From an uncultured Verrucomicrobia subdivision 3 bacterium (lineage in GTDB: Bacteria; Verrucomicrobiota; Verrucomicrobiae; Limisphaerales; UBA11358): a stretch of 64,000 nt of DNA. The stretch covers positions 9,406-73,405 of the forward strand of contig CAIXPZ010000047.1 of the NCBI GenBank assembly GCA_903921455.1, read 5' to 3'. The first letter of the stretch is position 1, and every line of letters begins with the position of its first letter. Made by a program: the position numbers and the translations under genes. Below the pieces are notes generated by a model. It had not been told where the DNA came from and did not search any database. It saw nothing but the letters and a program-made list of their open reading frames with translations. Shown piece by piece: positions 1 through 8,852 of this stretch.

Positions 1-55
1 CATCCACATCAACAAGAGTCTTTATTGATTTGTTCCACCTCAACCATTCATCGCC

Positions 56-1018
56 ATGAAAAACTCCTTACTGAAAAACATCGCCGCCGTCGCCGCGCTC
101 GCCCTGCTGCCCGCGCTTGCCGCGGCGCAAGACAAAGCCACGATCGCCATCTCGTCCATCAAACCGACGGCATCGCTGGCCGCCTCGGTCAAAGGTGGCG
201 CGCAAGTGGACACGGTGACGGGCAATGCCAGCCAGATAAAGGCCGATTCCACCACGCTCAACACGCAGCAGGAGCTTGGCCGCATCATCGAATCGCTCGA
301 CAGCCAGCTCATTGACCGCGTCAACGCGACCCGGAAATTCGATGTGCTAAGCCGCAGCGACATGGCGGACATCATCAAGGAGCAGGATCTGGGCGCGTCC
401 GGCAACGTGGACGCCAAGACCGCCGCGAAAGCCGGCAAGCTGAGCGGCGCGAAATATCTGCTCGTCTGCACGGTGGATGACTTTCAGGATTACTTCGAGA
501 AGGCGGTGTTTGAAGGCACGGGCCGCTCGGCGACCAAGCGGGTGTTCCGTTTTTCCATCGTCGGGAAGATTTATGACTCCTCCACCGGCAAGCTGATTGA
601 ATCGGCGAATTTCCAGACGGGCAACGACGCGTTCAAGCAGATCCAGCAGGAACGGAATTACTCGGTGAACACGGGCCTGTTGAGCGATGAAATGATGGTG
701 GCCATCTCGCGCAGCATGGCGGAGAAAATCGCCACGCATGTGGTGGACATCATTTTCCCGGCGAAGGTTTTGATCAAGCGCGACAACACCGTGACCATCA
801 ATCGCGGCGAAGGCGGCGGTGTGGCGGAAGGCGACACGTTCAATGTGTTCGCGCTCGGCGAAGAATTGAAAGACCCGGACACCGGCGAGGTGCTGGGGCG
901 CGAAGAGGTCAAGGTCGGCAAGGTCAAGATTTCGCAGGTGAACCCGAAGACCTCGATGGCGACGATTTTGGAAGACACTGGCATAGACAAGGGTGCCGTG
1001 CTTCGCAAAGCGCAATAA
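56..1018 (+). CDS. CsgG/LpoB-like secreted envelope protein with FlgT-C-like domain
   Basis: A 320-residue protein with a cleavable signal peptide (about residues 1-24, ending AAAQD). Residues about 25-215 resemble the CsgG/LpoB type nucleotide-binding-like fold: a conserved 'FDVLSRSDM..II.EQ' stretch and a 'GAKYLLV' strand are visible. Residues about 235-318 look like the FlgT C-terminal beta domain ('INRGEGGGVAEGDTFNVF'). It lacks a lipobox Cys, so it is periplasmic rather than a classical CsgG lipoprotein. It is followed 33 bp later by three lipoprotein genes that include LpoB, which suggests a shared envelope or peptidoglycan role. It is not a curli exporter by context, because no csgE/csgF is present. 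The fold family is fairly sure; the function is unknown. Confidence 0.75.
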   Translation: MKNSLLKNIAAVAALALLPALAAAQDKATIAISSIKPTASLAASVKGGAQVDTVTGNASQIKADSTTLNTQQELGRIIESLDSQLIDRVNATRKFDVLSRSDMADIIKEQDLGASGNVDAKTAAKAGKLSGAKYLLVCTVDDFQDYFEKAVFEGTGRSATKRVFRFSIVGKIYDSSTGKLIESANFQTGNDAFKQIQQERNYSVNTGLLSDEMMVAISRSMAEKIATHVVDIIFPAKVLIKRDNTVTINRGEGGGVAEGDTFNVFALGEELKDPDTGEVLGREEVKVGKVKISQVNPKTSMATILEDTGIDKGAVLRKAQ

Positions 1019-1038
1019 ACCAACCAAACCAACCAATC

Positions 1039-1044
1039 AGGAGG
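1039..1044 (+). promoter_or_regulatory. Strong Shine-Dalgarno site of the COG3014-like gene
   Basis: AGGAGG lies 7 nt before the ATG at 1052 and only 4 nt before a GTG at 1049, so it decides for the ATG. It is the only consensus Shine-Dalgarno I see in front of a gene in this window. Confidence 0.7.
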
Positions 1045-1051
1045 AAATGTG

Positions 1052-2536
1052 ATGATCACAGGGAAGTCCATTGTCAAAAACATCGTGAAATTTGTCCTGC
1101 CCGCAGCGGCGGCGGCACTGGTCAGCACCGGCTGCCAGACTTACGAAAAACAAAATCGGGTCATTGATTACTGGCATCAGGGCAACCTGACGAATGCCGT
1201 CGCCGAGGCCACCAAGCAGGCGGACGACAATGCGAACAACAAGGACGCCATCATCTGGCGCCTGGAAGAGGGCACCACATTGCGCGCATCCGGCAAATAC
1301 GAGGAGAGCAATCAGGCATTCGACCAGGCGCAGACGAAGATCGATGATTACCAGCAGAAGGCCAAAGTGCGCGTCGGGCAGGAAGCCGGGGCGCTGCTTT
1401 CCAATCAGGCCAATCTGGATTACGAAGGCCGCTCCTACGACGGCATCATGCTGAACACTTACCGGGCGCTGAATTATCTCGCGCTCGGCCAGCCTGACAA
1501 GGCCCGCCCGGAAATCATCCGCGCCTATCAGCGTCAGCAAGACGCCGTTGAAGACAACAAGCGCCGCATCGAAAAGACCCAGGAAGAAGCCGACAAGGAC
1601 AAGGAAAAAGCCAAGATGGACAAGGCGCAGGCGGATCCGAAATTCCAAGCCTCGCTGCAAAGCTCGATGACGAACATTGAAAACATCAAGGTCTATGCCG
1701 ACTATGTAAATCCGTTCACCGTTTATCTCGACGGCTTGTATTTCATGGTCAACGCGGCGGACGCCTCGGATTTGGAGCGCGCCCACAAGTCGCTGGAACG
1801 CGCGGCCAGCTTTGTGCCCGACAACGAGTATGTGAAACAGGACCTGGCCACGGCGAATGACCTCATGACCGCCAAGCCGCTGGTGCCGACAACCTACGTC
1901 ATTTTTGAAACCGGTTGCGCACCGGTGCGCGATCAGATTCGCATCGATATTCCCATCATCATCTCGAAAGTTTCCTACATCGGCGCGGCATTCCCGACCA
2001 TCAAGCCGCATGGAAACTTTCAACCGGTGCTGACCATCGCCGCGAACGGCACCAATTACAACACGCAGGTCATTTGCAGCATGGACAGCATTGTGACCCT
2101 CGATTACAAAAACGAGCTGCCCATTGTCATCACCAAGACCATCGCGGCCACGATCACCAAAGCGGTCGCCGCCTACGCCATCAATCAGGCCGCCAGCCAG
2201 CAGAGCAGCATCTTCGGGCTGGTCGCGCAGGTCAGCACGGCCATTTATCAGGGCGCGGTGAACATCGCCGACACGCGCACCTGGACGACGCTACCGAAGG
2301 AATTCCAGATCTGCCGATTTCCCACACCAGCGGACGGCAAGCTGGAATTAGCCACGCCGAACGGAATCAAATTGCCGGTCACGCTGGACGGCATGGCCGG
2401 CGGGACAAAAATTGATTTGACCTCGACGAACAGCGTGCAAGCATCTTTGAACACTGGCAGTCTGGTGAATGTCGTTTATGTGAAGTCCATCACGGCGGGA
2501 ACGCCGCTGCTGGTCAGTCAATTCAAACTAAAATGA
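1052..2536 (+). CDS. COG3014-like TPR-type lipoprotein
   Basis: A 494-residue lipoprotein with lipobox 'VSTGC' (Cys28). Residues about 30-270 are helical with a TPR-like pattern (GKYEESNQAF, YLALGQPDKARPEI) and a charged coiled-coil segment around residues 165-195 (EKTQEEADKDKEKAK). The C-terminal half is a beta-rich domain with 'IRIDIPI' and 'YNTQVICSMDSIV' strands. This matches the uncharacterised COG3014 family as I know it. The ATG at 1052 is favoured over the GTG at 1049 by the Shine-Dalgarno spacing. The stop overlaps the next start by 4 bp (ATGA), so the two are translationally coupled. The likely place is the inner leaflet of the outer membrane, acting with the neighbouring YcfL/LpoB-type proteins; the exact role is unknown. 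Confidence 0.75.
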   Translation: MITGKSIVKNIVKFVLPAAAAALVSTGCQTYEKQNRVIDYWHQGNLTNAVAEATKQADDNANNKDAIIWRLEEGTTLRASGKYEESNQAFDQAQTKIDDYQQKAKVRVGQEAGALLSNQANLDYEGRSYDGIMLNTYRALNYLALGQPDKARPEIIRAYQRQQDAVEDNKRRIEKTQEEADKDKEKAKMDKAQADPKFQASLQSSMTNIENIKVYADYVNPFTVYLDGLYFMVNAADASDLERAHKSLERAASFVPDNEYVKQDLATANDLMTAKPLVPTTYVIFETGCAPVRDQIRIDIPIIISKVSYIGAAFPTIKPHGNFQPVLTIAANGTNYNTQVICSMDSIVTLDYKNELPIVITKTIAATITKAVAAYAINQAASQQSSIFGLVAQVSTAIYQGAVNIADTRTWTTLPKEFQICRFPTPADGKLELATPNGIKLPVTLDGMAGGTKIDLTSTNSVQASLNTGSLVNVVYVKSITAGTPLLVSQFKLK

Positions 2537-2946
2537 AAACCAAAATCGTAGCTTTTTGTGCCGTCGCCCTCGCGGTGGCGGGTTGCCACAACCCGATGAA
2601 CTCGGTCGAAAACGCGCAGAAGGAAGGTCAACGCAACATGATCTCCGACCAGCGCGTCGTTTCCGACACGGGCCTGAACAGCAGCGTCTCGGTGGTCGGG
2701 GTCAACACGACCATGACTCCGGGCGGTTTCCTCAAGGTGCAGGTGGAGTTGCTCAACCGGAAGAAGTCGTCCCATAATTTTAACTACCGCTTTGAGTGGT
2801 TCGACCAGAACGGCATGCAGATCAACAATTCCTCCACGGCGGTCATCGCCGAGGAAATTGACGGTCGGGAAAGCAAGTTCATCAGCGCCATCGCCCCCCT
2901 ACAGACCGCCAAGGATTTCCGTTTGAAACTGATTGAAGCCCAATAA
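2533..2946 (+). CDS. YcfL-like (DUF1425) lipoprotein
   Basis: A 137-residue lipoprotein with lipobox 'AVAGC' (Cys18), then a beta-sandwich of about 100 residues containing 'GGFLKVQVELLNRKKSS' and 'YRFEWFDQNGMQI', the pattern of the DUF1425/YcfL family. In Escherichia coli ycfL lies directly before lpoB, and here the same order is kept, which strongly supports the call. It starts inside the stop codon of the preceding gene. The molecular role of YcfL is not established. Confidence 0.8.
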   Translation: MKTKIVAFCAVALAVAGCHNPMNSVENAQKEGQRNMISDQRVVSDTGLNSSVSVVGVNTTMTPGGFLKVQVELLNRKKSSHNFNYRFEWFDQNGMQINNSSTAVIAEEIDGRESKFISAIAPLQTAKDFRLKLIEAQ

Positions 2947-2970
2947 AAACATCGCCAACCAGAAAATAAT

Positions 2971-3561
2971 ATGAAAAACAAAATACTCATCCCCCTCATC
3001 GCCGCGAGCGCCGCATTCATCAGCGGCTGCGCCACCGACGCGCATTACGTAGATACTGGCGGTCGCCAAAGCGTTGTCAGCATCGGCCAGATTAACATTC
3101 AAGACTATATTCAGGCGGCCAATGCAGCCACCTCTGACCTGCTGGCCTCCGGCGTGCTCGACCGCGTGAAAACCCCACCCGCCATCCTCGCCATGAGCCG
3201 TATTGTAAACAACACCGGCCAGCAGATCGACACCGACCTGCTCACGAAGAAAATCCGCGTTGCCCTGCTTCAAAGCGGCAAGGCGGTCACCACCACGACC
3301 TTTGGCCTTGGTGGCACGGCGGAGGATCCGCTCGCCAAAGGCATGCAGCAGGAACAGCAGTTCATGAATGACCAGAAGACCACCCGCACGGCGGATTTCA
3401 GCCTGTCGGGAAAGATCATTCAACTCGCGGTCAAAGCCGGCAACACCCGCCAATCCACTTACAGCTTCCAACTGTCGCTGACCGACACGCAGGGTCTGGC
3501 CGTCTGGGAAGGTGAAAAAGAAATCACCAAGCAAGGCACCCAGTCCGGCGTCGGCTTCTGA
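2971..3561 (+). CDS. lpoB: Penicillin-binding protein activator LpoB
   Basis: A 196-residue lipoprotein with lipobox 'FISGC' (Cys20), followed by the LpoB fold. The diagnostic stretches are 'VLDRVKTPPAILAMSRIVNNT', 'IDTDLLTKKIRVALLQSGK', 'ADFSLSGKIIQL' and 'LTDTQGLAVWEGEKEITKQG'. LpoB sits in the outer membrane and activates a class A penicillin-binding protein across the peptidoglycan. It is preceded by a YcfL-like gene as in enterobacteria, and followed 17 bp later by an intrinsic terminator that closes the cluster. The linker between Cys20 and the fold is short compared with E. coli LpoB, so the reach into the periplasm may differ. Confidence 0.85.
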   Translation: MKNKILIPLIAASAAFISGCATDAHYVDTGGRQSVVSIGQINIQDYIQAANAATSDLLASGVLDRVKTPPAILAMSRIVNNTGQQIDTDLLTKKIRVALLQSGKAVTTTTFGLGGTAEDPLAKGMQQEQQFMNDQKTTRTADFSLSGKIIQLAVKAGNTRQSTYSFQLSLTDTQGLAVWEGEKEITKQGTQSGVGF

Positions 3562-3577
3562 TCCGATTTATTTCACG

Positions 3578-3612
3578 ACGCCGGTGGAAATTCCACCGGC
3601 GTTTTTTCTTTT
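3578..3612 (+). terminator. Intrinsic terminator after lpoB
   Basis: A perfect 11-bp GC-rich stem (CGCCGGTGGAA / TTCCACCGGCG, 3579-3601, 1-nt loop as written, practically 3-5 nt) followed by a T6-C-T4 tract. Confidence 0.85.
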
Positions 3613-3649
3613 CCTGAAGCGATTCCCTGATATATTTTCCGCCTTGGTA

Positions 3650-3736
3650 GCCGATGTGGCGGAATTGGCAGACGCGCTAGACTCAAAATCTGGTATCCGA
3701 AAGGGTGTGTGGGTTCGACCCCCTCCGTCGGCACCA
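3650..3736 (+). tRNA. tRNA-Leu(CAA)
   Basis: An 87-nt cloverleaf with a 7-bp acceptor stem (GCCGATG with CGTCGGC), an anticodon arm CTAGA-CTCAAAA-TCTGG giving anticodon CAA, a long class-II variable arm, a TTCGA T-loop and an encoded CCA at 3734-3736. The T-stem has one apparent T-T mismatch. It stands alone between the lpoB terminator and holB. Confidence 0.93.
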
Positions 3737-3821
3737 ACTTTTACCCATGCAAAGCAAGGGCAAAAGTTTCCGCCCTGCAAGCAAAGCGAAGGCGGATATT
3801 CAGTAACACGCCAATTATTCC

Positions 3822-4847
3822 ATGGCCTTCACAAAATTTTCCGAGAAATCCCAAGGCGTTCAACTTTTGCAGCGCTCCCTCGCCCGCGGCCGGCTGGGAC
3901 ACGCCTATCTGTTCACCGGCCACCAACTTGAGGAGCTTGAAACCTTGGCGCGCACCTTGGCCAAAACGCTGAACTGCCAAAATCCCACCAAAACCTCCGG
4001 CATTGCCACCGACTGTTGCGACGAATGTCCGAACTGCAAGAAAATCGAGAACGAAAACCACGCCGACCTCCATTGGGCGCGCCCGGAATCCAAATCCCGC
4101 ATTATTTCCGTGGACCAAACCCGCGAACTTACGCGTGAAATCCAGCTCAAGCCCACCGAAGCGGGCTATAAAATTGCCATCATCGCCGGGGCTGACCGGC
4201 TCAACGCCCAAGCCGCCAATGCCTTTCTAAAGACCCTCGAGGAGCCACCGGCCAAATCCATTTTGATCCTGCTCTCCACCGAGCCATCGCGAATTCTGGA
4301 AACCATTTTGTCCCGCTGCCTGCGCCTAAATTTTTCCGCCGAAACCGCGCGCACGCTTTCCGCCGAACAGTCCATCTGGCTGCAACAATTCAGTTCCGCC
4401 GCCGCCGGCGAGCAAAAAAGTCTCTTTGGCCGCTATCGCCTGCTCGACGCCTTGTTGCAATATCTTAACACCCTCCGGGTCCGCGTCGATGAAACGTTGT
4501 CAGCCCGCTCGCCACTGGAGAAATATACCGACGCAGAAAAAGATTTGCGCGAAAAATGGGAGGAGGAATTGAAGGCCGGAATCGAATCTGAATACCGCCG
4601 GCAGCGCGCGGAGGTTTTACTACTCCTGCAATGGTGGCTGCGCGATGTCTGGCTTTTCACCCTGACCGCGGGCGAAGAATTGTTGCACCTCCCACAGATC
4701 GCCGGCGCCGATGAAGTCGCCAAACGCATCAGTCCGCGCCAGGCCCAGGATAATTTAACCGTGATCGAACAAACCCAGCGGCTGCTTCATACCAACGTGC
4801 AGGAAGCGCTCGCCCTCGAGGTTGGCCTGCTCAAATTGCAACTCTGA
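3822..4847 (+). CDS. holB: DNA polymerase III subunit delta' (clamp loader)
   Basis: A 341-residue AAA+ clamp-loader subunit. The N-terminal 'GRLGHAYLFTG' opens the ATPase domain but the P-loop has no GKT, as expected for delta', which does not hydrolyse ATP. A zinc-ribbon is visible (Cys52, Cys65/66, Cys69, Cys72; 'CCDECPNC'), then 'GYKIAIIAGADRLNAQAANA' and 'LKTLEEPP', and the arginine-finger 'LSRC' motif near residue 165. The C-terminal third (about 200-341) is the helical collar domain. The delta' subunit works in the DnaX complex that loads the sliding clamp. The gene stands alone, 9 bp before an unrelated membrane-protein gene. Confidence 0.92.
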   Translation: MAFTKFSEKSQGVQLLQRSLARGRLGHAYLFTGHQLEELETLARTLAKTLNCQNPTKTSGIATDCCDECPNCKKIENENHADLHWARPESKSRIISVDQTRELTREIQLKPTEAGYKIAIIAGADRLNAQAANAFLKTLEEPPAKSILILLSTEPSRILETILSRCLRLNFSAETARTLSAEQSIWLQQFSSAAAGEQKSLFGRYRLLDALLQYLNTLRVRVDETLSARSPLEKYTDAEKDLREKWEEELKAGIESEYRRQRAEVLLLLQWWLRDVWLFTLTAGEELLHLPQIAGADEVAKRISPRQAQDNLTVIEQTQRLLHTNVQEALALEVGLLKLQL

Positions 4848-4856
4848 CGCAATTAA

Positions 4857-6215
4857 ATGAAAAAACTCTCCGCGACGAAACTCTTCACGCTCGCGTTCGG
4901 ACTTTTTCTCGGCCTCTGCGTTTGGAAATTCGGCAATCCAGTCATCCTCGACCACAAAATTCTTTCGCCCGCCACGCTACCGGAATTCCTTAACGATCCC
5001 TGGCCAATTCATTGGGCCAACTGGATTTTACTGCTGTTAGCGGGTTTGGGCGCACTGTTCGTTTTTCAGACAAAAATTACTTGGACACAAACAAAGTGGC
5101 TGTCGCTGCTGCCGCTGATATGGCTCGGGTGGCAATTTGTGTCCGCTACCCACTCGGTGGATGCGGATTTAACCCGCGCCACGCTCTGGCAATTTGCCGG
5201 TTGCGTGACCTGTTATTTTCTCGGCGCGCTATTTTTTGCCCGCAACTATCTGTGGCGCTGGCTGCTTCCCGGATTGCTCACGGCGTTCATTTTTTGCCTC
5301 ATGCGCGGTATTGACCAGCGCGTTTTTGAGTTTCCACAAAATCATCAGATGCTCGTGGAAGGCGAACGCACAGGCTGGACGAATTTCCCGCCTGAACTCA
5401 TCGCGCAAATGAAATCCGACGGCATTATCATCACCACCAACAACCAAGACGCGGCAAATCCGGTCATTCTCGAAAAATTCAAAAAAGGACGGGTTGCCGG
5501 CACGCTCGTCTATCCAAACGCACTAGCCGGACTCATTCTTTTGCTCTGGCCGCTATCGCTGGCACTGGCATTCGGCGCGACCAAAAGCCTGAAGCCGTTG
5601 GTTCGGTTTGCCGCGATTGGGCTGACTTTTTTTCTTGGCGGCGCGGCTTTTTTTTGGAGCGGCTCAAAGCTTGGCTGGCTCATTGGCCTTGGCATAACCG
5701 GCCTTTTTTTATTACGACGAGAGTGGCCGCGAAAATTCAAGTTGGGATTGATTGCCTTCGTGGTGATCACCGGGCTCAGTGTTTTTGTCGTTCGCTTTCA
5801 CAGTTACTTTGCCGCCGGGGCCACGAGCATTGGTGCGCGGTTCGACTACTGGCGAGCGGCGGTCCAAATCACAGCGGATAATCCAGTTTATGGCACAGGA
5901 CCGGGAACCTTCCAACGCCCTTATGCCCGCCTAAAATCGCCCGAAGCCGAAATGGCAAGGCTAACGCACAATGACTATCTGGAACACTTTTCAGATTCCG
6001 GTCTCGCTGGCGGACTGGCTTATGTGGCATGGATTTTCCTGGCGCTGATGACAACGGGAAATAAAATCTGGCACCGCAGCGATACCATCAAATTCGCCGT
6101 CTTTTCCGGACTTCTGGGCTGGTATGCGCAAGGTATCGGAGAATTTGGGATATTCATTCCCGCTTTAGCCTGGCCAGCTTTTACGTTATTGGGCTGCCTG
6201 ATAGGGGAAGAATAA
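4857..6215 (+). CDS. O-antigen ligase/polymerase-like membrane protein
   Basis: A 452-residue polytopic membrane protein with about ten hydrophobic segments. It has a large periplasmic loop (about residues 150-215, rich in Asn/Thr) and the typical Wzy_C/O-antigen-ligase signature 'NPVYGTGPGTFQRPYARL...THNDYLEHFSDSGLAGG' near residues 335-380. Members transfer or polymerise lipid-linked glycans in the periplasm. No other polysaccharide-assembly gene is adjacent, so whether it acts on lipopolysaccharide, exopolysaccharide or glycoprotein cannot be told. It begins 9 bp after holB. Confidence 0.8.
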   Translation: MKKLSATKLFTLAFGLFLGLCVWKFGNPVILDHKILSPATLPEFLNDPWPIHWANWILLLLAGLGALFVFQTKITWTQTKWLSLLPLIWLGWQFVSATHSVDADLTRATLWQFAGCVTCYFLGALFFARNYLWRWLLPGLLTAFIFCLMRGIDQRVFEFPQNHQMLVEGERTGWTNFPPELIAQMKSDGIIITTNNQDAANPVILEKFKKGRVAGTLVYPNALAGLILLLWPLSLALAFGATKSLKPLVRFAAIGLTFFLGGAAFFWSGSKLGWLIGLGITGLFLLRREWPRKFKLGLIAFVVITGLSVFVVRFHSYFAAGATSIGARFDYWRAAVQITADNPVYGTGPGTFQRPYARLKSPEAEMARLTHNDYLEHFSDSGLAGGLAYVAWIFLALMTTGNKIWHRSDTIKFAVFSGLLGWYAQGIGEFGIFIPALAWPAFTLLGCLIGEE

Positions 6216-6250
6216 TTGAATTCGACAATGAAAACTCAGATTGCTAGGTT

Positions 6251-6703
6251 ATGCCAATGAAAGTTTTGTTTCTTAACGGCCCAAATTTGAATTTGTTAGG
6301 AACGCGCGAGCCGGAAATTTATGGTCGGCTGACTTTGGGCGACATTGAGGCTCAAGTTCGATCACGTGCCGCGGATCTGAAGGTCGAGGTGGATTTTCGA
6401 CAGTCAAATCAGGAAGGCGAACTCGTCGGCTGGATACAAGAAGCCAAGGGCAAATTTCAGTTTATTGTTATCAATGCGGCTGCTTATACGCATACAAGCG
6501 TCGCCCTACGCGATGCCATTTCGGCTGTGGGGGTGCCAACGATAGAAATTCATCTTTCCAATGTTCATGCGAGGGAGGAATTTCGCCACAAGTCGCTAAT
6601 TGCACCGGTTTGCCTAGGACAAATCTGTGGATTTGGCTCAAAATCATATATTTTGGGCATTGAAGCAGCCGTTTACGTTACCGATTCAAAATCTGAAGTC
6701 TAA
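6251..6703 (+). CDS. aroQ: Type II 3-dehydroquinate dehydratase
   Basis: A 150-residue enzyme of the shikimate pathway that dehydrates 3-dehydroquinate to 3-dehydroshikimate in the cytoplasm. Diagnostic features are '[20 protein letters not shown]' at the N-terminus, with the catalytic Tyr and Arg of the lid, '[15 protein letters not shown]', '[17 protein letters not shown]' and '[17 protein letters not shown]' carrying the active-site His. The length is normal for the dodecameric type II family. A second ATG two codons in (6257) is an equally good start. It lies upstream of accB-accC, a linkage known from many bacteria. Confidence 0.95.
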   Translation: MPMKVLFLNGPNLNLLGTREPEIYGRLTLGDIEAQVRSRAADLKVEVDFRQSNQEGELVGWIQEAKGKFQFIVINAAAYTHTSVALRDAISAVGVPTIEIHLSNVHAREEFRHKSLIAPVCLGQICGFGSKSYILGIEAAVYVTDSKSEV

Positions 6704-6743
6704 ATTCACTTTTTAGTAGTCAATAACTTTTGGGAAATATAGC

Positions 6744-6772
6744 TTGACGTTTTGCCTATCGAAAAATAAACT
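6744..6772 (+). promoter_or_regulatory. Sigma-70-type promoter of accBC
   Basis: TTGACG (6744-6749), a 17-nt spacer and TAAACT (6767-6772) sit in the AT-rich 160-bp gap between aroQ and accB. A leader of about 85 nt would result. Confidence 0.5.
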
Positions 6773-6863
6773 CCTACGAGTAGCTCAGTTTCATCACCAG
6801 AGTTAACATTTTAACTCTAATTTTAGTGATAAATTCCGTTTTTAACTTTAACGAAAACAAAAC

Positions 6864-7337
6864 GTGGAACTCAAAGATATTAAGGCCATCATTGACTTGA
6901 TGAAGAAAAACTCCATCACGGAGTTTGAACTTGAAGAGAAAGACTCAAAACTCCGCCTAAAGCGGGGATTAAGCAGCATTCCAGCGACAGCGCTAGGCGA
7001 TGAATCGGGGCAGTTAATACCCACACCTGTTGCGACGTTTGCGCTACCTACTTCTGTAACAACAACGCCAACCGTTGCTCCTTCGGTTAATACCGGGGAA
7101 ATTGACATAAAGTCACCAATGATTGGAACTTTTTATCGTTCACCTTCTCCTGAATCGGCTTCATATGTTGAAGTCGGGACAGAAGTCAGTCCCGAAACGG
7201 TGGTTTGCATCATTGAAGCGATGAAAGTGATGAATGAGATTAAATCTGAAGTTAAAGGGGTCATCACACAAATTCTCGTTGAAAATGGTAAGCCGGTTGA
7301 GTTCGGCCAGCCAATGTTCAAAGTTCGTCCGTCCTAA
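6864..7337 (+). CDS. accB: Acetyl-CoA carboxylase biotin carboxyl carrier protein
   Basis: A 157-residue BCCP with the standard three parts: an N-terminal helical oligomerisation region (1-35), a Thr/Pro/Ala-rich flexible linker (40-78) and a C-terminal biotinyl domain with '[11 protein letters not shown]', where Lys121 is the biotinylation site. The thumb segment '[14 protein letters not shown]' typical of acetyl-CoA carboxylase BCCP is present. The start is a GTG. It carries the carboxybiotin between biotin carboxylase (next gene, 21 bp downstream) and the carboxyltransferase in fatty-acid synthesis. Confidence 0.95.
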   Translation: MELKDIKAIIDLMKKNSITEFELEEKDSKLRLKRGLSSIPATALGDESGQLIPTPVATFALPTSVTTTPTVAPSVNTGEIDIKSPMIGTFYRSPSPESASYVEVGTEVSPETVVCIIEAMKVMNEIKSEVKGVITQILVENGKPVEFGQPMFKVRPS

Positions 7338-7358
7338 AGTTTTTTTAACGCATCAATC

Positions 7359-8741
7359 ATGTTCGAAAAAGTATTGGTAGCCAACCGCGGAGAAATTGCC
7401 GTCCGGATTATTCGTGCCTGCAAGGAAATGAACATCCGGACTGTGGCAGTGTATTCCGAGGTGGATGCAAACTCAATGCACGTCCAGATGGCCGACGAGG
7501 CTATCTGTATCGGTAAAGCTCAGTCTTCGGAAAGTTATCTACGTATTGATCGAATTATAAGCGCGGCCGAAATCGCAGACGTGGATGCAATTCATCCGGG
7601 TTACGGGTTTTTATCAGAGAACGCCCATTTTGCTGAAGTTTGCGAGAGTTGCAATATTCGGTTCATTGGCCCAAGCCCTCGCGCCATGAGCGCACTGGAA
7701 GACAAGGCTGTCAGCCGCTCGCTCGCCAAGAAGGCCGGCGTAGAAACTCCCCCCGGCTCCGAAGGGACGGTTGAAAACGAGAAAGACGCCTTGCTCATTG
7801 CCAAAAAAATTGGCTATCCCGTGATGATCAAAGCCGTGGCCGGCGGTGGCGGACGGGGAATGCGCATTGCGCACAATGACATTTCGCTAGTTAAGGGTTA
7901 CCACACGGCTCGCTCCGAAGCCGAGAAGTGTTTTGGTAATTCCGGGGTTTATATCGAAAAATTCATCGAAAACCCGCACCATATTGAGATTCAAATTCTC
8001 GGCGACACCAAGGGGAAAATTATTCATCTCGGTGAGCGGGACTGCTCGGTGCAGCGGCGCAATCAGAAGTTGATTGAAGAATCGCCCTCGCCCCTGTTGG
8101 AGCAGAAATTTCGCAAGTTGCGCGATAAAATCGGCAAGGCGGCCATTCGTATTGCAGAAGCTGCTCGCTATACCAATGCCGGCACGGTGGAATTCATTGT
8201 GGACGACAATGGGAATTTTTATTTCCTTGAAGTCAACAAACGTATTCAGGTGGAACATCCCGTCACCGAAGAAGTCACGGGCATTGACCTAGTGCGCGCC
8301 CAGATTGAAATTGCGATGGGCGAGCCGCTGCGTTATTCGCAAAGTGACATTGTAATGAAAGGCCACGCCATTGAATGCCGCATCAATGCGGAAGATCCTT
8401 TCAACGACTTCCGGCCCAGCCCCGGCCGCATTGAAATGTATTATCAGCCGGGCGGACGCGAAGTCCGCGTGGACACCCACGCCTACGCCGGCTACACAAT
8501 CCCGCCGACCTACGATTCGATGATCGGCAAACTCATTGTCCGGGGCAAAGATCGCCGCGATGCGATTGACCGCATGAACCGGGCGTTGAACGAGTTTATG
8601 ATCAGCGGCGTCAAGACCACGATTTCGTTCCAGCAGGCCATCATGCAGGATCCCAACTTCCGCCGGGGCGTTTATACCACCAACTTCGTGGAACAACTGC
8701 TCGGCGGTGCGCGCCGCGAATTGATTGAGGAAAAAACCTAA
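7359..8741 (+). CDS. accC: Acetyl-CoA carboxylase biotin carboxylase subunit
   Basis: A 460-residue ATP-grasp enzyme that carboxylates biotin on AccB. It shows '[16 protein letters not shown]' at the N-terminus, '[10 protein letters not shown]', the glycine-rich loop '[11 protein letters not shown]', '[16 protein letters not shown]' and the metal/ATP-site segment '[15 protein letters not shown]'. In the last motif the usual 'EMNTR' reads 'EVNKR'; the Asn and Arg that matter are kept. The length is slightly above the usual 445-455. It forms an operon with accB. Confidence 0.95.
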   Translation: MFEKVLVANRGEIAVRIIRACKEMNIRTVAVYSEVDANSMHVQMADEAICIGKAQSSESYLRIDRIISAAEIADVDAIHPGYGFLSENAHFAEVCESCNIRFIGPSPRAMSALEDKAVSRSLAKKAGVETPPGSEGTVENEKDALLIAKKIGYPVMIKAVAGGGGRGMRIAHNDISLVKGYHTARSEAEKCFGNSGVYIEKFIENPHHIEIQILGDTKGKIIHLGERDCSVQRRNQKLIEESPSPLLEQKFRKLRDKIGKAAIRIAEAARYTNAGTVEFIVDDNGNFYFLEVNKRIQVEHPVTEEVTGIDLVRAQIEIAMGEPLRYSQSDIVMKGHAIECRINAEDPFNDFRPSPGRIEMYYQPGGREVRVDTHAYAGYTIPPTYDSMIGKLIVRGKDRRDAIDRMNRALNEFMISGVKTTISFQQAIMQDPNFRRGVYTTNFVEQLLGGARRELIEEKT

Positions 8742-8810
8742 TCCAGCTGCGACTCGAAAGCCGACCCTGACCGCCCCTGCCTGTCCATTGATTTTGTTTT
8801 AGGATTAAAT

Positions 8811-8838
8811 TTGACAGCTCCCCTGCCCGCTTTATCTT
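8811..8838 (+). promoter_or_regulatory. Sigma-70 promoter with very short leader
   Basis: TTGACA (8811-8816), a 16-nt spacer and TATCTT (8833-8838). The ATG of the next gene is at 8853, so transcription starting 6-8 nt after the -10 box gives a leader of under 10 nt with no ribosome-binding site. Confidence 0.6.
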
Positions 8839-8852
8839 GAGCCGTAAACATT

